Assembly: GCA_029961685.1 (NCBI GenBank)
Contig: JARWKL010000001.1
Coordinates: 57,213,314 to 57,277,313, forward strand
Origin: Aristolochia californica
Lineage: Eukaryota; Streptophyta; Magnoliopsida; Piperales; Aristolochiaceae
Direction of reading: 5' to 3'
Length of the DNA stretch: 64,000 nucleotides
Shown: positions 23,901 through 34,554 of the stretch, piece after piece
How positions within the stretch are numbered: the stretch's first letter is position 1
Layout: each line of letters opens with the position of its first letter
The notes under the pieces: generated by a model
Seen by the model: the letters and a program-made list of their open reading frames with translations, nothing else
The model's database searches: none
What the model was told of the DNA's origin: nothing
Program-made: the position numbers and the translations under genes

Positions 23901-25162
23901 TGGGGAACTAGCCTCTGTCATTTGTTGATGAAGATTGTTGCTGTTGTGCATATCTTCCCACATAGGCCTTGTCCTAACAGTATCTCTTTCCATTATATGT
24001 TATTAGTCTAATCTCGAGGTGATAATTGTAAACGGTATTGCAGCTCTTGCTTTTGTTTCCTAGCTTCAAAAACTTGGAATCTGAGGAATGTAGTTGAAAC
24101 ACCTGTGATGATTTTGAATTTCCATCTATTGAGGATTTCCACAAGGGGGGGCTGCATGTACTACGGCTTTGCCTTGCATGCTTTTACCAAAATTTTGTGA
24201 AAAGATTTTGAATACTTGGGTAAACACTGTTTGATGTAACCTTGGATGCAGAAAATTTTTAAATGGGTGAATTGGTTGTATCTTTACATCTATCTCCAGT
24301 AATCATTTTCTTTGTTCAGTTGTGAGTGGCCAATATCCTATTCCATACTGATTAGCTTTTTTTTTTAAAGTGTTTTCTTTGTTGACATGGCATTTTAGCA
24401 TTTGATCTATATTTTTCTTCCGCAGGTTTTTCAACTCTCATGACAGGGAATTTCATGTGGCTTCTCTTCCTTACAAACCAGACTTCAAAGTGATGCCAGA
24501 GGATTGGGAGGGAACCACCAGAGATCGTGATGAAGTTCACTACGAGATCTCAATGAAGGAGGACGAAATGCTGTACCAAGAGTTTGTGCAAAAGATGAAT
24601 TTCAACAAGAAAAAGGTTAGTTCATACCTTCTCTTTAATTTACCTGCCAATGTAAATTTGGTCTCTATTGAACACATAAAGCCAATGGTGTAGTAGTGTT
24701 CAATTCTGAAATTTTGTGCCAACTTTGAGATGGGATCGAGATGCTTGATGAGATCTCATAACGTTTCTTGATGTGTTTGGCGTCCCTCCATATGTTACCA
24801 AGTGTTTTTTTCTTCTCTCCTAGCATGGTGTGTTTCATTGTCAGTGTGTCTCTGCCATGGTTTTTTTTTTTTTAAACTCAATTGTAAACGTTATAAAGTT
24901 TAGTTTGGCACCTGTAAAAGTAGATTTATTTGCCTGATTGCAGATGGCTGGGGAAGTGAAGTGCCACAAGTACAGTAGGAGACGTGGGGATGATGGGTGG
25001 AAGATTACAGTGGAGAAGTTGGGCAAACAAGCAAAACGTGGCGGAGGTGGTGGCTGGAAGTTTGTGAGCTTGCCAGATGGGTCAAGCCGACCACTAAATG
25101 AGATGGAGAAAATGTTTGTCCAGAGGGAGACGCCACGACGTAGGCGTCGGATTCTTCCATGA
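21000..25162 (+). CDS. GCD1: GAMETE CELL DEFECTIVE 1-like mitochondrial protein, three exons
   Basis: Exons 21000-21712, 24426-24615 and 24944-25162 join in frame with GT-AG introns into 373 residues. The N-terminus is basic with many Arg and Ser and few acids (MQNLHRIVSKAALYSR...), a typical mitochondrial presequence. A low-complexity Ser/Gly/Asp segment follows (about 45-110). The conserved core starts near 170 (LKDSEKAEMYRLHKENPEVY, VEKLAKDYRIMRQRVHAIL), a helix-turn-helix-like block resembling the Bot1p/mS45 mitochondrial regulator family. The C-terminus is Gly/Arg-rich and ends in RRRRRILP. Plant homologues called GCD1 are needed for gametophyte and embryo development, probably through mitochondrial translation; this role is known from the family, not from the sequence. 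Intron 1 is about 2.7 kb. Fragments of exons 1 and 3 recur downstream at 31407, 27463, 33124 and 39247. Confidence 0.88.
21713..24425 (+). other. GCD1 intron 1, no further gene recognised
   Basis: The GT donor follows the codons for DTCP and the acceptor CGCAG precedes the exon at 24426. The intron is AT-rich. Its short open frames (for example 23094-23312 +) have no homologue I recognise. No transposon ends are seen. Confidence 0.6.
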
Positions 25163-25740
25163 TTGAGTTTATCCGAGAGGATTTTGCAGTTGGAAGACGG
25201 GGTTCTGCAACAGTGCAACTGTAGAGCTCGAATCTTACGGTGTTCTTTTGCAAGTATATTTGGTACTCGAATCAACTGTTTGATCTGTCAATGGTTCCAA
25301 AGTTGGGTTAAGTGAATTGTGCTGACGCGAGTGGAAGTATTGGTCTCAATCATCAATTGTTTTCTAGTCACGTCCGGTAAAATGAATCTTCAACCAACGA
25401 AATGTCGTCTCCCAGATTGTGAGATTAGTTCTCTTCAGGGTTGCTTCTGCTATTGCCTTTTAAAGCCTTCTTCAATTCCATTATCTTTTATCCCTTCCTA
25501 ACCATTACTTTTTAGCTCCGTTCTTTTCTGTCTCACTCACTTTCTCGTTTTCTGTTTGTTTCAGCTCGTCTCCCTGTTTTTGTTTTACCCTTTTATATTT
25601 TTCTTGCAAAGCTCTTCCATGTTTGGATATGTTTCTCGTATTCTTCGTTGGTTTCCATTCTTCTTACCTTGTTTGTATGCACTTTTCGTTCTCCATCGTT
25701 CCTCTCTCTCGTTGATTTTTGAGACTGGACTTGTCTTTTA
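25163..25740 (+). other. GCD1 3' flank, also present in the duplicated blocks
   Basis: This sequence recurs, with differences, at 39408-39820 and in parts at 34770-34960 and 28858-28915. It is therefore part of the segmental duplication that carried GCD1 exon 3 downstream. It probably contains the GCD1 3' UTR. No clear polyadenylation signal was picked. Confidence 0.55.
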
Positions 25741-26226
25741 GGTAGATTTTACTTTTATAACTTATGATAAATAACTTAATACTTAAAAATTAAATTAATT
25801 TTAGTTAATTAATTCAATATATAAAATAGTAATTAAATAAATGTTTACTTGTATACATGAAAATGGTTAATCAAATTGTTATTGTTTAATATCTAAACTC
25901 TCACTCCTAAACTAGTAATTAAATATAACATTAATCATCATTAATTTGTATAAAAATGATTTTTTATTATATAATATTAGTCTATTAACTCTTAAGATGG
26001 TTGTATATAAATTTTTTATTAATAAACTAAGATAGATTTTAACTTGTGATAAATTAAAAAATTATTTAAAATCAAATTAAATTTTTTATTAATTAAATAA
26101 AAAAATAATTTAAAAAAGGCTTACTTTTGTAATATCAAAAAAGTTAATCAAATATTTGCCCGTTGCTTCAAACTTGTAAATTTTTTTGTGTATATGACAC
26201 ATGCAAATGATTATGAGATTTCTTCC
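25741..26226. repeat. AT-rich block R2, copy 1
   Basis: This is an AT-rich sequence with recurring motifs (GATTTTAACTTGTGATAAAT, TTAGTTAATTAATT). It ends in the conserved string GACACATGCAAATGATTATG and GAGATTTCTTCC. Similar blocks lie at 30440-30900, 31680-31880, 37690-38215 and 42975-43100. There is no coding content and its origin is unknown. Confidence 0.65.
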
Positions 26227-27462
26227 ACTTCTTATTTACCTCCATCATCTTGATGCCATCCACAACATCAATCGAATTTTCCAGTTCAATACTTATCATT
26301 ATGGATTGGTAAATTATTCGGTGAAAAATTAGTTTTTCTTAGTATTTTTTTTAGAGGCAAAATAATTGACACCTCTTTTGTTGTAATTATGGGGAATGGT
26401 CTCCTTACCTATCTCACACACTGGTATTTTCTCTCCTACTTTACATATTCAGTTGTTCCTTATCTCACAAAGAATCTAATCTCCATTAGTAAATTAATGT
26501 ATGGTTTTCCTTTATCCATTATATTTACTAATAATCTTTGCATTGTTCAGAATCGTCTCACAAGATGGGTGGTGGCAATCGATACGAGGGATGAAGACTT
26601 ATATGTGTTGGAACGTGGCAACCCTGCCCTTATTTCTATCCTTAGAAATAAATCTTTACATGCTTCCAATGATTTATAACATACTCGCCTTGGACATGTA
26701 AATCATTCTGTTATTTCAACTTTACATAAATGAGTACATCTTTATTGCCCTCCCCATCATTATGTAATCCATGTCAACTTGAGAAAAATCATCGTATGCC
26801 ATATCCACATCATGAACATAGGTCGTCTCATGTGTTAGATCTTATTCATTGTGACATATGGGACCCTTAACCTGTCAAATCTCATCCAAGATTTTCTTAT
26901 TATGTTGTCTTCATTGATGAATTTTTATGCTTTACTTGGCTTTATCCATTGAAATTCAAATATGATTTTTATTATGTTTTTACACAATTTCAAAAACTTG
27001 TTTAAAACCAATATTCGGCTTGGATTAAAATTTTCCAAAGTGATGGCGGGGGCGAATTTACTACCACATGCTTCCAAACTCATCTCCATACCTTTGGCAT
27101 TCATCATCAATTTTCATGTCCATATACACCTACTCAAAATGAGCGTGCTTAACGCAAACATCGTCATGTGATTGAGACTGGTCTGGCACTTTATTTTCAC
27201 TCCCATCTCACTCCTCGTTTTCTGGGTTAAAGCCTTCAGAACTATAACTTACATCATTAACCGTTTGCCCACACCACTTTTTGGAGGTAAATCACTGTTT
27301 GAACTTTTATATGGTTCCTTTCAGAACTATTAAAATTTTCATCCCTTTAATTGTCGTGTTTATACTTGCTTTCGCGATTATAAGTCTAATAAGTATGCCC
27401 TGTATTTTCTATATGGTTACAATCCCACTTATAAAGGGTTTCACTATCTTGATCCCATTACC
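26227..27462 (+). mobile_element. Truncated Copia pol fragment, copy 1
   Basis: Broken plus-strand frames encode a Copia GAG-pre-integrase/integrase segment: VPYLTKNLISISKL (about 26456-26500), LHASNDL with a His-box-like LGHVNHS stretch near 26690, and integrase core remnants (FIDEFLCFTWLYPL, KIFQSDGGGEFTT) to about 27170. Stops and frameshifts abound. Neither LTRs nor reverse transcriptase follow. The fragment stops within a LDPIT motif and passes straight into GCD1 exon 3 sequence at 27463. Homologous fragments end at the same point at 33123 and 39246. Confidence 0.85.
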
Positions 27463-27527
27463 GTGGAGAAGTTAGGCAAACAAGCAAAATGTGGCGGAGG
27501 TGGTGGTTGGAAGTTCGTGAGCTTGTC
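27463..27527 (+). pseudogene. GCD1 exon 3 fragment, copy 1 (5' half)
   Basis: About 65 bases match GCD1 exon 3 from GTGGAGAAG (encoding VEKLGKQAK) to GTGAGCTTG, differing at a few positions. Upstream is Copia pol; downstream is repeat R1. A short piece of the same exon (AAATGTTTGTGCAGAGGGAG) reappears at 28830-28855 after R1, so R1 interrupts the fragment. Confidence 0.8.
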
Positions 27528-27528
27528 C

Positions 27529-28830
27529 GTAGGGGTGGCATCGAGCCCAGCCGAGCCGAGCCTGAACTTACCTATGTTCGAGCCGAACTTGATTTAAATA
27601 TTTCGAACTCGAGCTCGAGCCTAAAATTGTTATCGAGCTCGAGCCCAATAATTTTAACAGAGTTCGAGCCGAGCTCAAGCTTCAACATTCATTTAAAACT
27701 TTTCAAAAAATACATTGTCTTGAGTTCGAGCTCGAACATACATTTAAAACTTTTCAAAAAATACATGTCTTGAGTTTGAGCTCGAACATACATTTAAAAA
27801 TTTTCAAAAAATATATGTAAAATAAATTATATATAAAATTATGCATACATTTTACATAAAATTGGGCATGTCATCTACTTAAAATTGGGCATAAGGGTGA
27901 CATCGAATCCAACTGAGTCCGAATCTTGTTCGACCCAAGTTTGATTTAAATATTTTCAACTCAAGCTTGAGCTGACCCTAGCCTCAAGCCTAAAATTGTA
28001 ATCCAGCTCGAGCCTAATAATTTTCACCGAGTTCGAGTTTAACCTACATTTAATACTCTACATAAAATATATGTCAAATAAATTATATATAAAATTATGC
28101 GTACATTTAAAAAAAAAATTATGATAGGGGAGGTTTGGGATTGAATCTCAATAATGTATTAGAACGCATCAATATTAATCTTTTTTACCCCAAATGTTGT
28201 CTAGCTTATTTTGTAATTTTTGAATTTGGCCATACATTTACTATGGCCTCCTTAGTGCCCCTAGTTGAAAATAAAAACTTTAAATAAAATCCTATTACTA
28301 TTAGTGACTTACTAAAAAATTACAACAAATATTTTAAAATTTTCTTAGGAAAGTTAAATGGACCTCTTATCGCCTCTTCTAGGGAAATAAATAAAAATTA
28401 ATAATCAATCTAATATATTAATATACTTATTGATAAATTTTTAATCAAATAAAATGTCAAACACAAATTGCTATGAAAATTGCCTCATGTTAAAAGTATT
28501 ACAGCATCAACTATCAAATACTTAGTCAAAAAATTTTATACAGTTTTCTAGCCCATCTTGGCAGGAAAATCTTATTAAGAAAATTATATGATTTTTTTAA
28601 TAAGTATTTTCAATTAGAAAAGTATTTTAAAAAATATTAAGCACTAATAGTCCCTGGAAACGTATTTCTACTAAAATGTCTTTTCAATTTCTTCAAGAGC
28701 CATGAGGATGGGATAATTAAAATTTAAGAAAGAGTTTTTTTTTTATTTGCTTATGATCTCGCACGTGCGAAAAAGGGGGGGGTCTCCTTAACTTAGATTT
28801 CTCTAGTTTTCGCCGAGACGACGTGGAGGG
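27529..28830 (+). repeat. Dispersed repeat R1, copy 2 (3' truncated)
   Basis: It begins GTAGGGGTGGCATCGAGCC and carries the GAGCTCGAG-rich tract and AT-rich middle of copies 1 and 3. It ends at about 28830, early in the GC-rich segment (GACGACGTGGAGGG), where GCD1-derived sequence resumes. It therefore lacks the poly-C region. Confidence 0.7.
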
Positions 28831-28856
28831 AAATGTTTGTGCAGAGGGAGATGGCA
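28830..28856 (+). pseudogene. GCD1 exon 3 fragment, copy 1 (3' piece)
   Basis: About 26 bases match GCD1 25108-25136 (codons for KMFVQRE). A piece of the GCD1 3' flank (CTCTCTCTCGTTGATTTTTG) follows. Together with 27463-27527 it marks the two sides of an R1-interrupted duplicate. Confidence 0.6.
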
Positions 28857-29063
28857 CTACTCCCATCTCTCTCTCTCGTTGATTTTTGAGACTTGGCTAG
28901 TCTTTTAGGAGAGAAAATTAGGTGAGTTCAGGTCAGATTTTGAAAAGAATATAGGATAATGCGTAAGAAAATACTAGATAGGCCCCTAATTCATAATAGA
29001 AGAAGTTAATAAAGTCCAAATACAATTAAAATACACTTGTCCGCCCCAAAGTCTAACAACATA

Positions 29064-30191
29064 TCAAACTTTCTGGTACGTGAATGGCAGCTTGAACTTC
29101 CAATTGCTGGCATCATGAGGAGGCAATTCGGTCATCGTCCGCTTAGAGATGTCATAGCAAACCAAACTTTCTCCTATTTGTAGATGGATCACTTGAAGGT
29201 GCTCATTGAAAGCACAAACCCGGACGGAGTTAGGATGGAACCGTTGGGCTGAATCGACGGCCTGAATACGCATGGAGCTCAATGTTGTCACGGAGACATG
29301 GTAGATTTCTCGCCACATACCTTCAGTACCGATCACCTCGTCCATAACCCAGATGTAGAGTCCATGAGTTTCACAGATTTGACAGTAGTGGAGGCGGCCC
29401 TCTGATTCGCATAACAGTCCACGCGAGAAGTACGCAGCCATCGGCAATTTGATGAGTCCAAAAAGCGCTGTCTTAAAGCAGAATATGACAAAGTACGAAT
29501 CCCGAACCCAATACAGACTCCCATCGAAACAAAGGGAAGAAGCACCCAGACAAAATCTGCCAAGAAAGAGACGCACAAGCTCATCATTATAATCATCAGA
29601 AAGTTTTGCAGGTTTTATCTTCCATTCACTGGTCTCTGAGTTGAAGATTGCAACATCGAGATCACACGAGAATCGTCTTCTGTTCGCTCCACTGGAATGG
29701 CGCAGGTAAGTGACCATAAATCTGTAGTGATTGCCTTCTGAGTTGGGCATAAGACCTAAACCAATCAGGTAACGATCATACTCCATTGATCTGAAAAGAC
29801 GATGCCGAGGAAGAACTGTGGTAAGCTTGGTACCAGGGCTGTAAATATGGTAATCGAGCTCATGATCCTTTTCGTTTTTGTTGCAGTAGAAGATGACGCC
29901 GTTGCATGAACCCACATTCCAAAAAGCGAGCAGAGAATGGAAGACGACAGTGTCTTCGAGTGTGAGAGAGCCTTTATCGTCCATGCGATAGAACAAGCTT
30001 TTAAGTGCGCTTCCACTGGAGGACCGCATGAAGAGGACGAAACCGAAGTCTGTTGATTTGGTAGGGAAAGAATCAAATTCAGCAATCAGATTCTTCCAAT
30101 CCTTTGAAACAACTTCACACCTGAACCGTGATTTCTTCGGCAAACGAGAAAGAATATCAATCAGTATATCTTCAGGCAAACTGACCTCCAT
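29064..30191 (-). CDS. F-box protein, copy 1 (intact)
   Basis: A single-exon frame of 375 residues starts at the ATG at 30191-30189; nine codons of in-frame extension upstream lack an ATG. The F-box is at about residues 3-40 (SLPEDILIDILSRLPKKS, then R-CEVVSKDWKNLI). The rest resembles the F-box-associated region of plant FBA-type proteins (CNGVIFY, DYHIYSPGTK, FNSETSEWK, CFDGSLYWV, CYDISKRTM). Such proteins are substrate receptors of SCF ubiquitin ligases, binding SKP1/ASK through the F-box; the target is unknown. It is the most divergent of three copies (others at 36283-37410 and 41614-42735) and its frame is undamaged. The spacing to the candidate TATA box at 30267 is conserved in all copies. 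Confidence 0.9.
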   Translation of the reverse strand: MEVSLPEDILIDILSRLPKKSRFRCEVVSKDWKNLIAEFDSFPTKSTDFGFVLFMRSSSGSALKSLFYRMDDKGSLTLEDTVVFHSLLAFWNVGSCNGVIFYCNKNEKDHELDYHIYSPGTKLTTVLPRHRLFRSMEYDRYLIGLGLMPNSEGNHYRFMVTYLRHSSGANRRRFSCDLDVAIFNSETSEWKIKPAKLSDDYNDELVRLFLGRFCLGASSLCFDGSLYWVRDSYFVIFCFKTALFGLIKLPMAAYFSRGLLCESEGRLHYCQICETHGLYIWVMDEVIGTEGMWREIYHVSVTTLSSMRIQAVDSAQRFHPNSVRVCAFNEHLQVIHLQIGESLVCYDISKRTMTELPPHDASNWKFKLPFTYQKV

Positions 30192-30266
30192 TAAAACAAC
30201 AAGAGTAGAACCGCACAACGAAACAAGGATGGAAGACGTCGATCAAGATATGGCAACGCCTCGAGA

Positions 30267-30274
30267 ACTTATAC
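30267..30274 (-). promoter_or_regulatory. Candidate TATA box of F-box copy 1
   Basis: On the minus strand GTATAAGT lies about 76 bp upstream of the ATG. The equivalents are GTATAAGT at 37486-37493 and GTATAAATT at 42810-42818 in the other copies. The flanking 60 bp are also conserved. Confidence 0.45.
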
Positions 30275-30439
30275 GGTAAAAGAGCCTACCTGTTTGAGTT
30301 TAATTTGGATTCTAAGAGTTGCCCTTCTACGTAGTCCTTGTTAAATTAGGAATCCTACTTTTCCTTCCATGATCCTTGGCTGACCTGCTTGGATCCTTCG
30401 CTGCCCGCAGCTTTAGACAGTTAACGGAGCTCGGTTTAG

Positions 30440-30900
30440 GGTGGGGGGGTATAACTTTACTTAAATTTTTTATTAATAAACTAAAAGGTAGATTTTAACT
30501 TGTGATAATACTTAAAAAAGTAAATTAATTTTATTTAATTAATTAATTATAAAAAATAATTAAACAAATACTTACTTTTATAATATTAAAATAGTTAATC
30601 AAATTGTTATTTTTTAATATCTAATTTCTCACTCTTAAACTAGTAATTAAATATAATATTAACCATAATTAATTTATATTAAAATGAATTTTTATTATAT
30701 AACGTTAGTCTATTAACTCTTAAGATAGTTGTACTTAAATTTTTTTATTAATAAAATAAAATAAATTTTAACTTGTGATAAATTAAAAAATTTAACTTTT
30801 ATAATATCAAAATATTTAATCAAATATTTACTGGTGGCTTCAAACTTGTCCAAATTGTGATGTTTATGACACATGCAAAAGACTATGAGATTTCTTCCAT
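30440..30900. repeat. AT-rich block R2, copy 2
   Basis: Same motifs and order as 25741-26226, ending in GAGATTTCTTCC. Here it is followed by ATAATAGAAGACGAA, as in the copy at 37690-38215, and not by Copia sequence. Confidence 0.6.
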
Positions 30901-31127
30901 AATAGAAGACGAATATAAGTAAAACACCTTTTAACTAAAATTCTCATGTGAGATCTCTTTCCTTAATAATTTTGGCTCTGTAGTACTTCTTATTTTGAGA
31001 GTTATGTAACACTCTTCCATATTTGATCTTTAGAGGGATTTTGCAACGAAATTTGCCAATAACTTCACATAAAATAAAAATATTTTCTGTCTAAGACCTT
31101 TTCTATTTTTGTTCCTCGGAGAAAAAT

Positions 31128-31348
31128 GAATGAAAATCATAGAGAAAAACAATTAGGGCTGGAAATAATAAAGATGTTGCGGACCCCTTGAAAAAAATAC
31201 AATAAAAAGCAGATTAAAAAATATGATCCAGATAACAACAGGCACAAAGGGCTATGCACATGTGAGCAGCTTACCATAAATCTGACTCCTCCTTTTGTCT
31301 GTTTCAACAACAATGGATTATGTGTTCAAATTGGTGGTTATTGGCGAC
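31128..31348 (+). pseudogene. Promoter and first codons of the RABA-like gene, truncated copy
   Basis: This closely matches 43567-43784. It includes the leader (CACAAAGGGCTATGCACATG) and an ATG at 31317 followed by the codons for DYVFKLVVIGD. The match breaks off inside the P-loop region. Unrelated sequence of about 58 bp and then a piece of GCD1 exon 1 follow. Only about a dozen codons remain, so it is a dead fragment. Confidence 0.8.
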
Positions 31349-31406
31349 CATCAAATTGGTTGCACTTTCACTGATCTCCACGCTTCATATTAAAATACTC
31401 CTAATT

Positions 31407-31483
31407 TGGTCACCCATTGGATGATTCAATGGAATTGTTGCTTGGCACATGCCCTGAGTAAGGTTTGGCAAGACATCCCTTTA
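31407..31483 (+). pseudogene. GCD1 exon 1 tail with splice donor, displaced copy
   Basis: This matches GCD1 from 21662 to about 21739: the codons for GHPLDDSVELLLDTCP, then the GTAAGG donor and the first intron bases, with a few substitutions. Retained intron bases show copying at the DNA level, not through mRNA. Confidence 0.8.
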
Positions 31484-31566
31484 CTAATGAAAGTAAAAGT
31501 GAATTACTCTGTTATAGTGAAAGTGAAAGTGAATTACCCAGTGATAGTGAAAGTAAAAGTGAATTA
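31484..31566 (+). repeat. 33-bp minisatellite (about 2.5 units)
   Basis: Tandem units of the form AGTGAAAGTGAAAGTGAATT plus about 13 bases. The frame reads as an 11-residue Ser/Glu repeat (SESESELPSD-like) within an open frame of 31465-31677. It follows the displaced GCD1 exon piece and leads into R2. I see no protein family. Confidence 0.65.
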
Positions 31567-31679
31567 ATTTTTTATGTTAATTATTGCAATTGGAAAGTGA
31601 ACTGTAAAGTACTTTTTTACGTTAGTGTGCACAATGAAAAATGTGGTGTAATTTGCAGAGAGAATTTTTATAAATAAAG

Positions 31680-31880
31680 ATATTGATAGATTTGACTTTT
31701 ATAACTTTTACTTAAATTTTTTTATTAATAAACCTAAAGGTATATTTTACCTTATGATAAATAACTTAATACTTAAAAATTAAATTAATTTTAGTTAATT
31801 AATCAAATATTTGTTGGTGGCTTCAAACTTGTAATTATTTTGGTGCATATGACACATGCAAATGATTATGAGATTTCTTC
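31680..31880. repeat. AT-rich block R2, copy 3 (short)
   Basis: A shortened R2, joined to the second Copia fragment at the same place as at 26227. It shares GACACATGCAAATGATTATG and then GAGATTTCTTCC. Confidence 0.6.
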
Positions 31881-33123
31881 CAGTTCTCATATACCTCCAT
31901 CATCTTGATGCCATCCACAGCATCAATCGAATTTTCTAGTTCAATACTTATCATTATGGATTGATGACAAACTAGTTTTCTTTAGAATTTCTTTTAGATG
32001 CAAAATACTTGAAACCTCTTTTGCAGCAATTGTGGGGAATGATGTCTCCTTACATATCTCGCACATTGGTATTTTCTCTCCCACCCTATATATTCAGTTG
32101 TTAGATGTTTTAGTTGTTCCTTATCTCACAAAAATCTCCTCTCCACAAGTAAATTAACATATGATTTTTCTTTATCCGTTATATTTACTAATAATATTTT
32201 CACTGTTCAGAATCGCCTCACAGGATGGGTGGTAGCAACCGGTACGAGAGATGAAGACTTATATGTGTTGGATGCCCTTATTTCTATCCTTATAAATAAA
32301 TATTTACATGGTTCCAATGATTGATAGCATACTCGCCTTGGACATGTAAATCATTCTGTTATTTCAACTTTACATAATAAGTAAATCTTTATTGCCCTCC
32401 CCATCATTATGTAATCCATGTCAACTTGAGAAAAATCATCGTATGCCATATCCACATCATGAGCATAGGTCATCTCATGTGTTAGATCTTATTCATTGTG
32501 ATATATGGGACCCTTAACCTGTCAAATCTCATCCAAGATTTTCTTATTATGTTGTCTTCATTGATGAATTTTCATGCTTCACTTGGCTTTATCCATTGAA
32601 ACTCAAATATGATTTTTATGATGTTTTTACACAATTTCAAAAACTTGTTAAAAACCAATATTCGGCTTGGATTAAAATTTTCCAAAGTGATGGCAGGGGC
32701 GAATTTACTACCACATGCTTCCAAACTCATCTCCATACCTTTGGCATTCATCATCAATTTGTATGTCCATATACACCTGCACAAAATGGGCGTGCTTAAC
32801 GCAAACATCGTCATGTGACTGAGATTGGTCCGGCACTTCGTTTTCACTCCCATCTCTCTCCTCGTTTTCTGGGTTGAAGAGTTCATAATTATAACTTACA
32901 TCATCAACCGTTTGCCCACACCACTTTTTGAAGGTAAATCACTTTTTGAACTTTTATATGGTTCCTTTCAGAATTATAAAAAATTTCATCCCTTTGATGG
33001 TCGTGTTTATACTTGATTTCGTGATTATAAGTCTAATAAATTTTCACCATGCAGTATTCCTTGTATTTTCTATATGGTTACAATCCCACTTATAAAGGGT
33101 TAAGCTGCCTTGATCCCATTATA
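31881..33123 (+). mobile_element. Truncated Copia pol fragment, copy 2
   Basis: Homologous to 26227-27462 along its length. Broken frames show the GAG-pre-integrase region (VPYLTK) and integrase core (WIKIFQSDGRGEFTT at about 32670-32710; CPYTPAQNGRA to 32799). The fragment ends in the codons for LDPI and then continues directly into GCD1 exon 3 at 33124. No LTRs are seen. Confidence 0.85.
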
Positions 33124-33187
33124 GTGGAGAAGCTGGGCAAACAAGCAAAATGTGGCGGATGTAGTGGTTGGAAGTTCATGAGCATGT
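33124..33187 (+). pseudogene. GCD1 exon 3 fragment, copy 2
   Basis: About 64 bases matching the start of the exon 3 match seen at 27463 (GTGGAGAAGCTGGGCAAACA). It is cut off by R1 copy 3 at the same place as in copy 1. Confidence 0.8.
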
Positions 33188-33188
33188 C

Positions 33189-34517
33189 GGTAGGGGTGGC
33201 ATCAAACCGAGCTGAGCCCAAACCTACCTATGTTTGAGTCGAGTTTGATTTAAATATTTCAAACTTGAGCTCGATCCGAGCCCAAGCTCTAGCCTAAAAT
33301 TATTTTCGAGCTTGAGCCCAATAATTTTAACTGAGTTCGAGTTGAGCTCAAGCTTCAACATTCATTTAAAACTTTTCAAAAAATACATGTCAAATAAATT
33401 GTATATATAATTATGCAAACATTTTACATAAAATTGGGCATTACCTCTACTTAAAATTGGGCATAAGGGTGGCATCGAATCCAGCTGAGTCCGAACCTTG
33501 TTCGAGCCGAGCTTGATTTAAATATTTTCAACTTGAGCTCGAGCCGACCCTTGCCTCGAGCCTAAAATTGTAATCGAGCTCAAGCCTAATAATTTTAATC
33601 GAGTTTAACCTACATTTAATACTCTACATAAAATATATGTCAAATAAATTTTATATAAAATTATGCATACATTTTAAAAAATTAATGATAGGGGAGGTTC
33701 GGGATTGAATCTCAATAATGGATTAGACATAATCAATATTAATCTTTTTTACCCCAAATGATGTCTAGCTTATTTTGTAATTTTTGAATCTGGCCATAAA
33801 TTTACAATAACCTCCTTAGTGACCCTGGTTGAAAATTTATATTCTAGGAAAAACTAGAAATATTTTTCCTATGATACATATTTCCAAAAACATCTTTAAA
33901 TAAAATCCTATTACTATTAGTGATTTTCTTAGGAAAGTTAAATGGACCTCTTATTCCCTCTTCTAGGGAAATAAATAAAAATTAACAATCAATCTAATAT
34001 ATTACTATACTTATCGATAAAATTCTTAATCAAATAAAATGTCAAACACAAAATTGCTATGAAAATTGCCTCATACTAAAAGTATTACAGCATCCACTAT
34101 CAAATACTTATTTAAAAATTTTCTATATGGTTTTCTTGCCCATCTCTGCAGGAAAATCTTACTTAGAAAAATATATGATTTTTTAATAAGAATTTTCATT
34201 TAGAAAAATGTTTACAAAAAAATTAGGCACTAATAGTCCCTAAAAACGTATTTCTACTAAAATATTTTTTCAATTTCTTCAAGAGCCATGAGGTAGGGAT
34301 AACAAGAATTTAAGAAAGAGTTTTTTTTTTTCTTATGATCTCGCATGTGTGAAATTATTTCTCCCCTTAACTTAGGTATCTCTGGTTTTCTTCGAGACGA
34401 CGCGGAGGGAAGGGAGTTAGCAGGAGTCGGCGAGGACCTGTCGTCAGTGATGACGATGACGATGACAGCTGCGACAGAAATAGAGGCGAAGGCGGGGAGG
34501 AAGAATCTCCCTCCCCC

Positions 34518-34554
<37 letters not shown>

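Noticed and set aside
30192..30218. Longer F-box start (nine extra codons) in all three copies
   Set aside because: The extension begins at TTG, not ATG; the first ATG is at 30191 and gives a normal F-box N-terminus.
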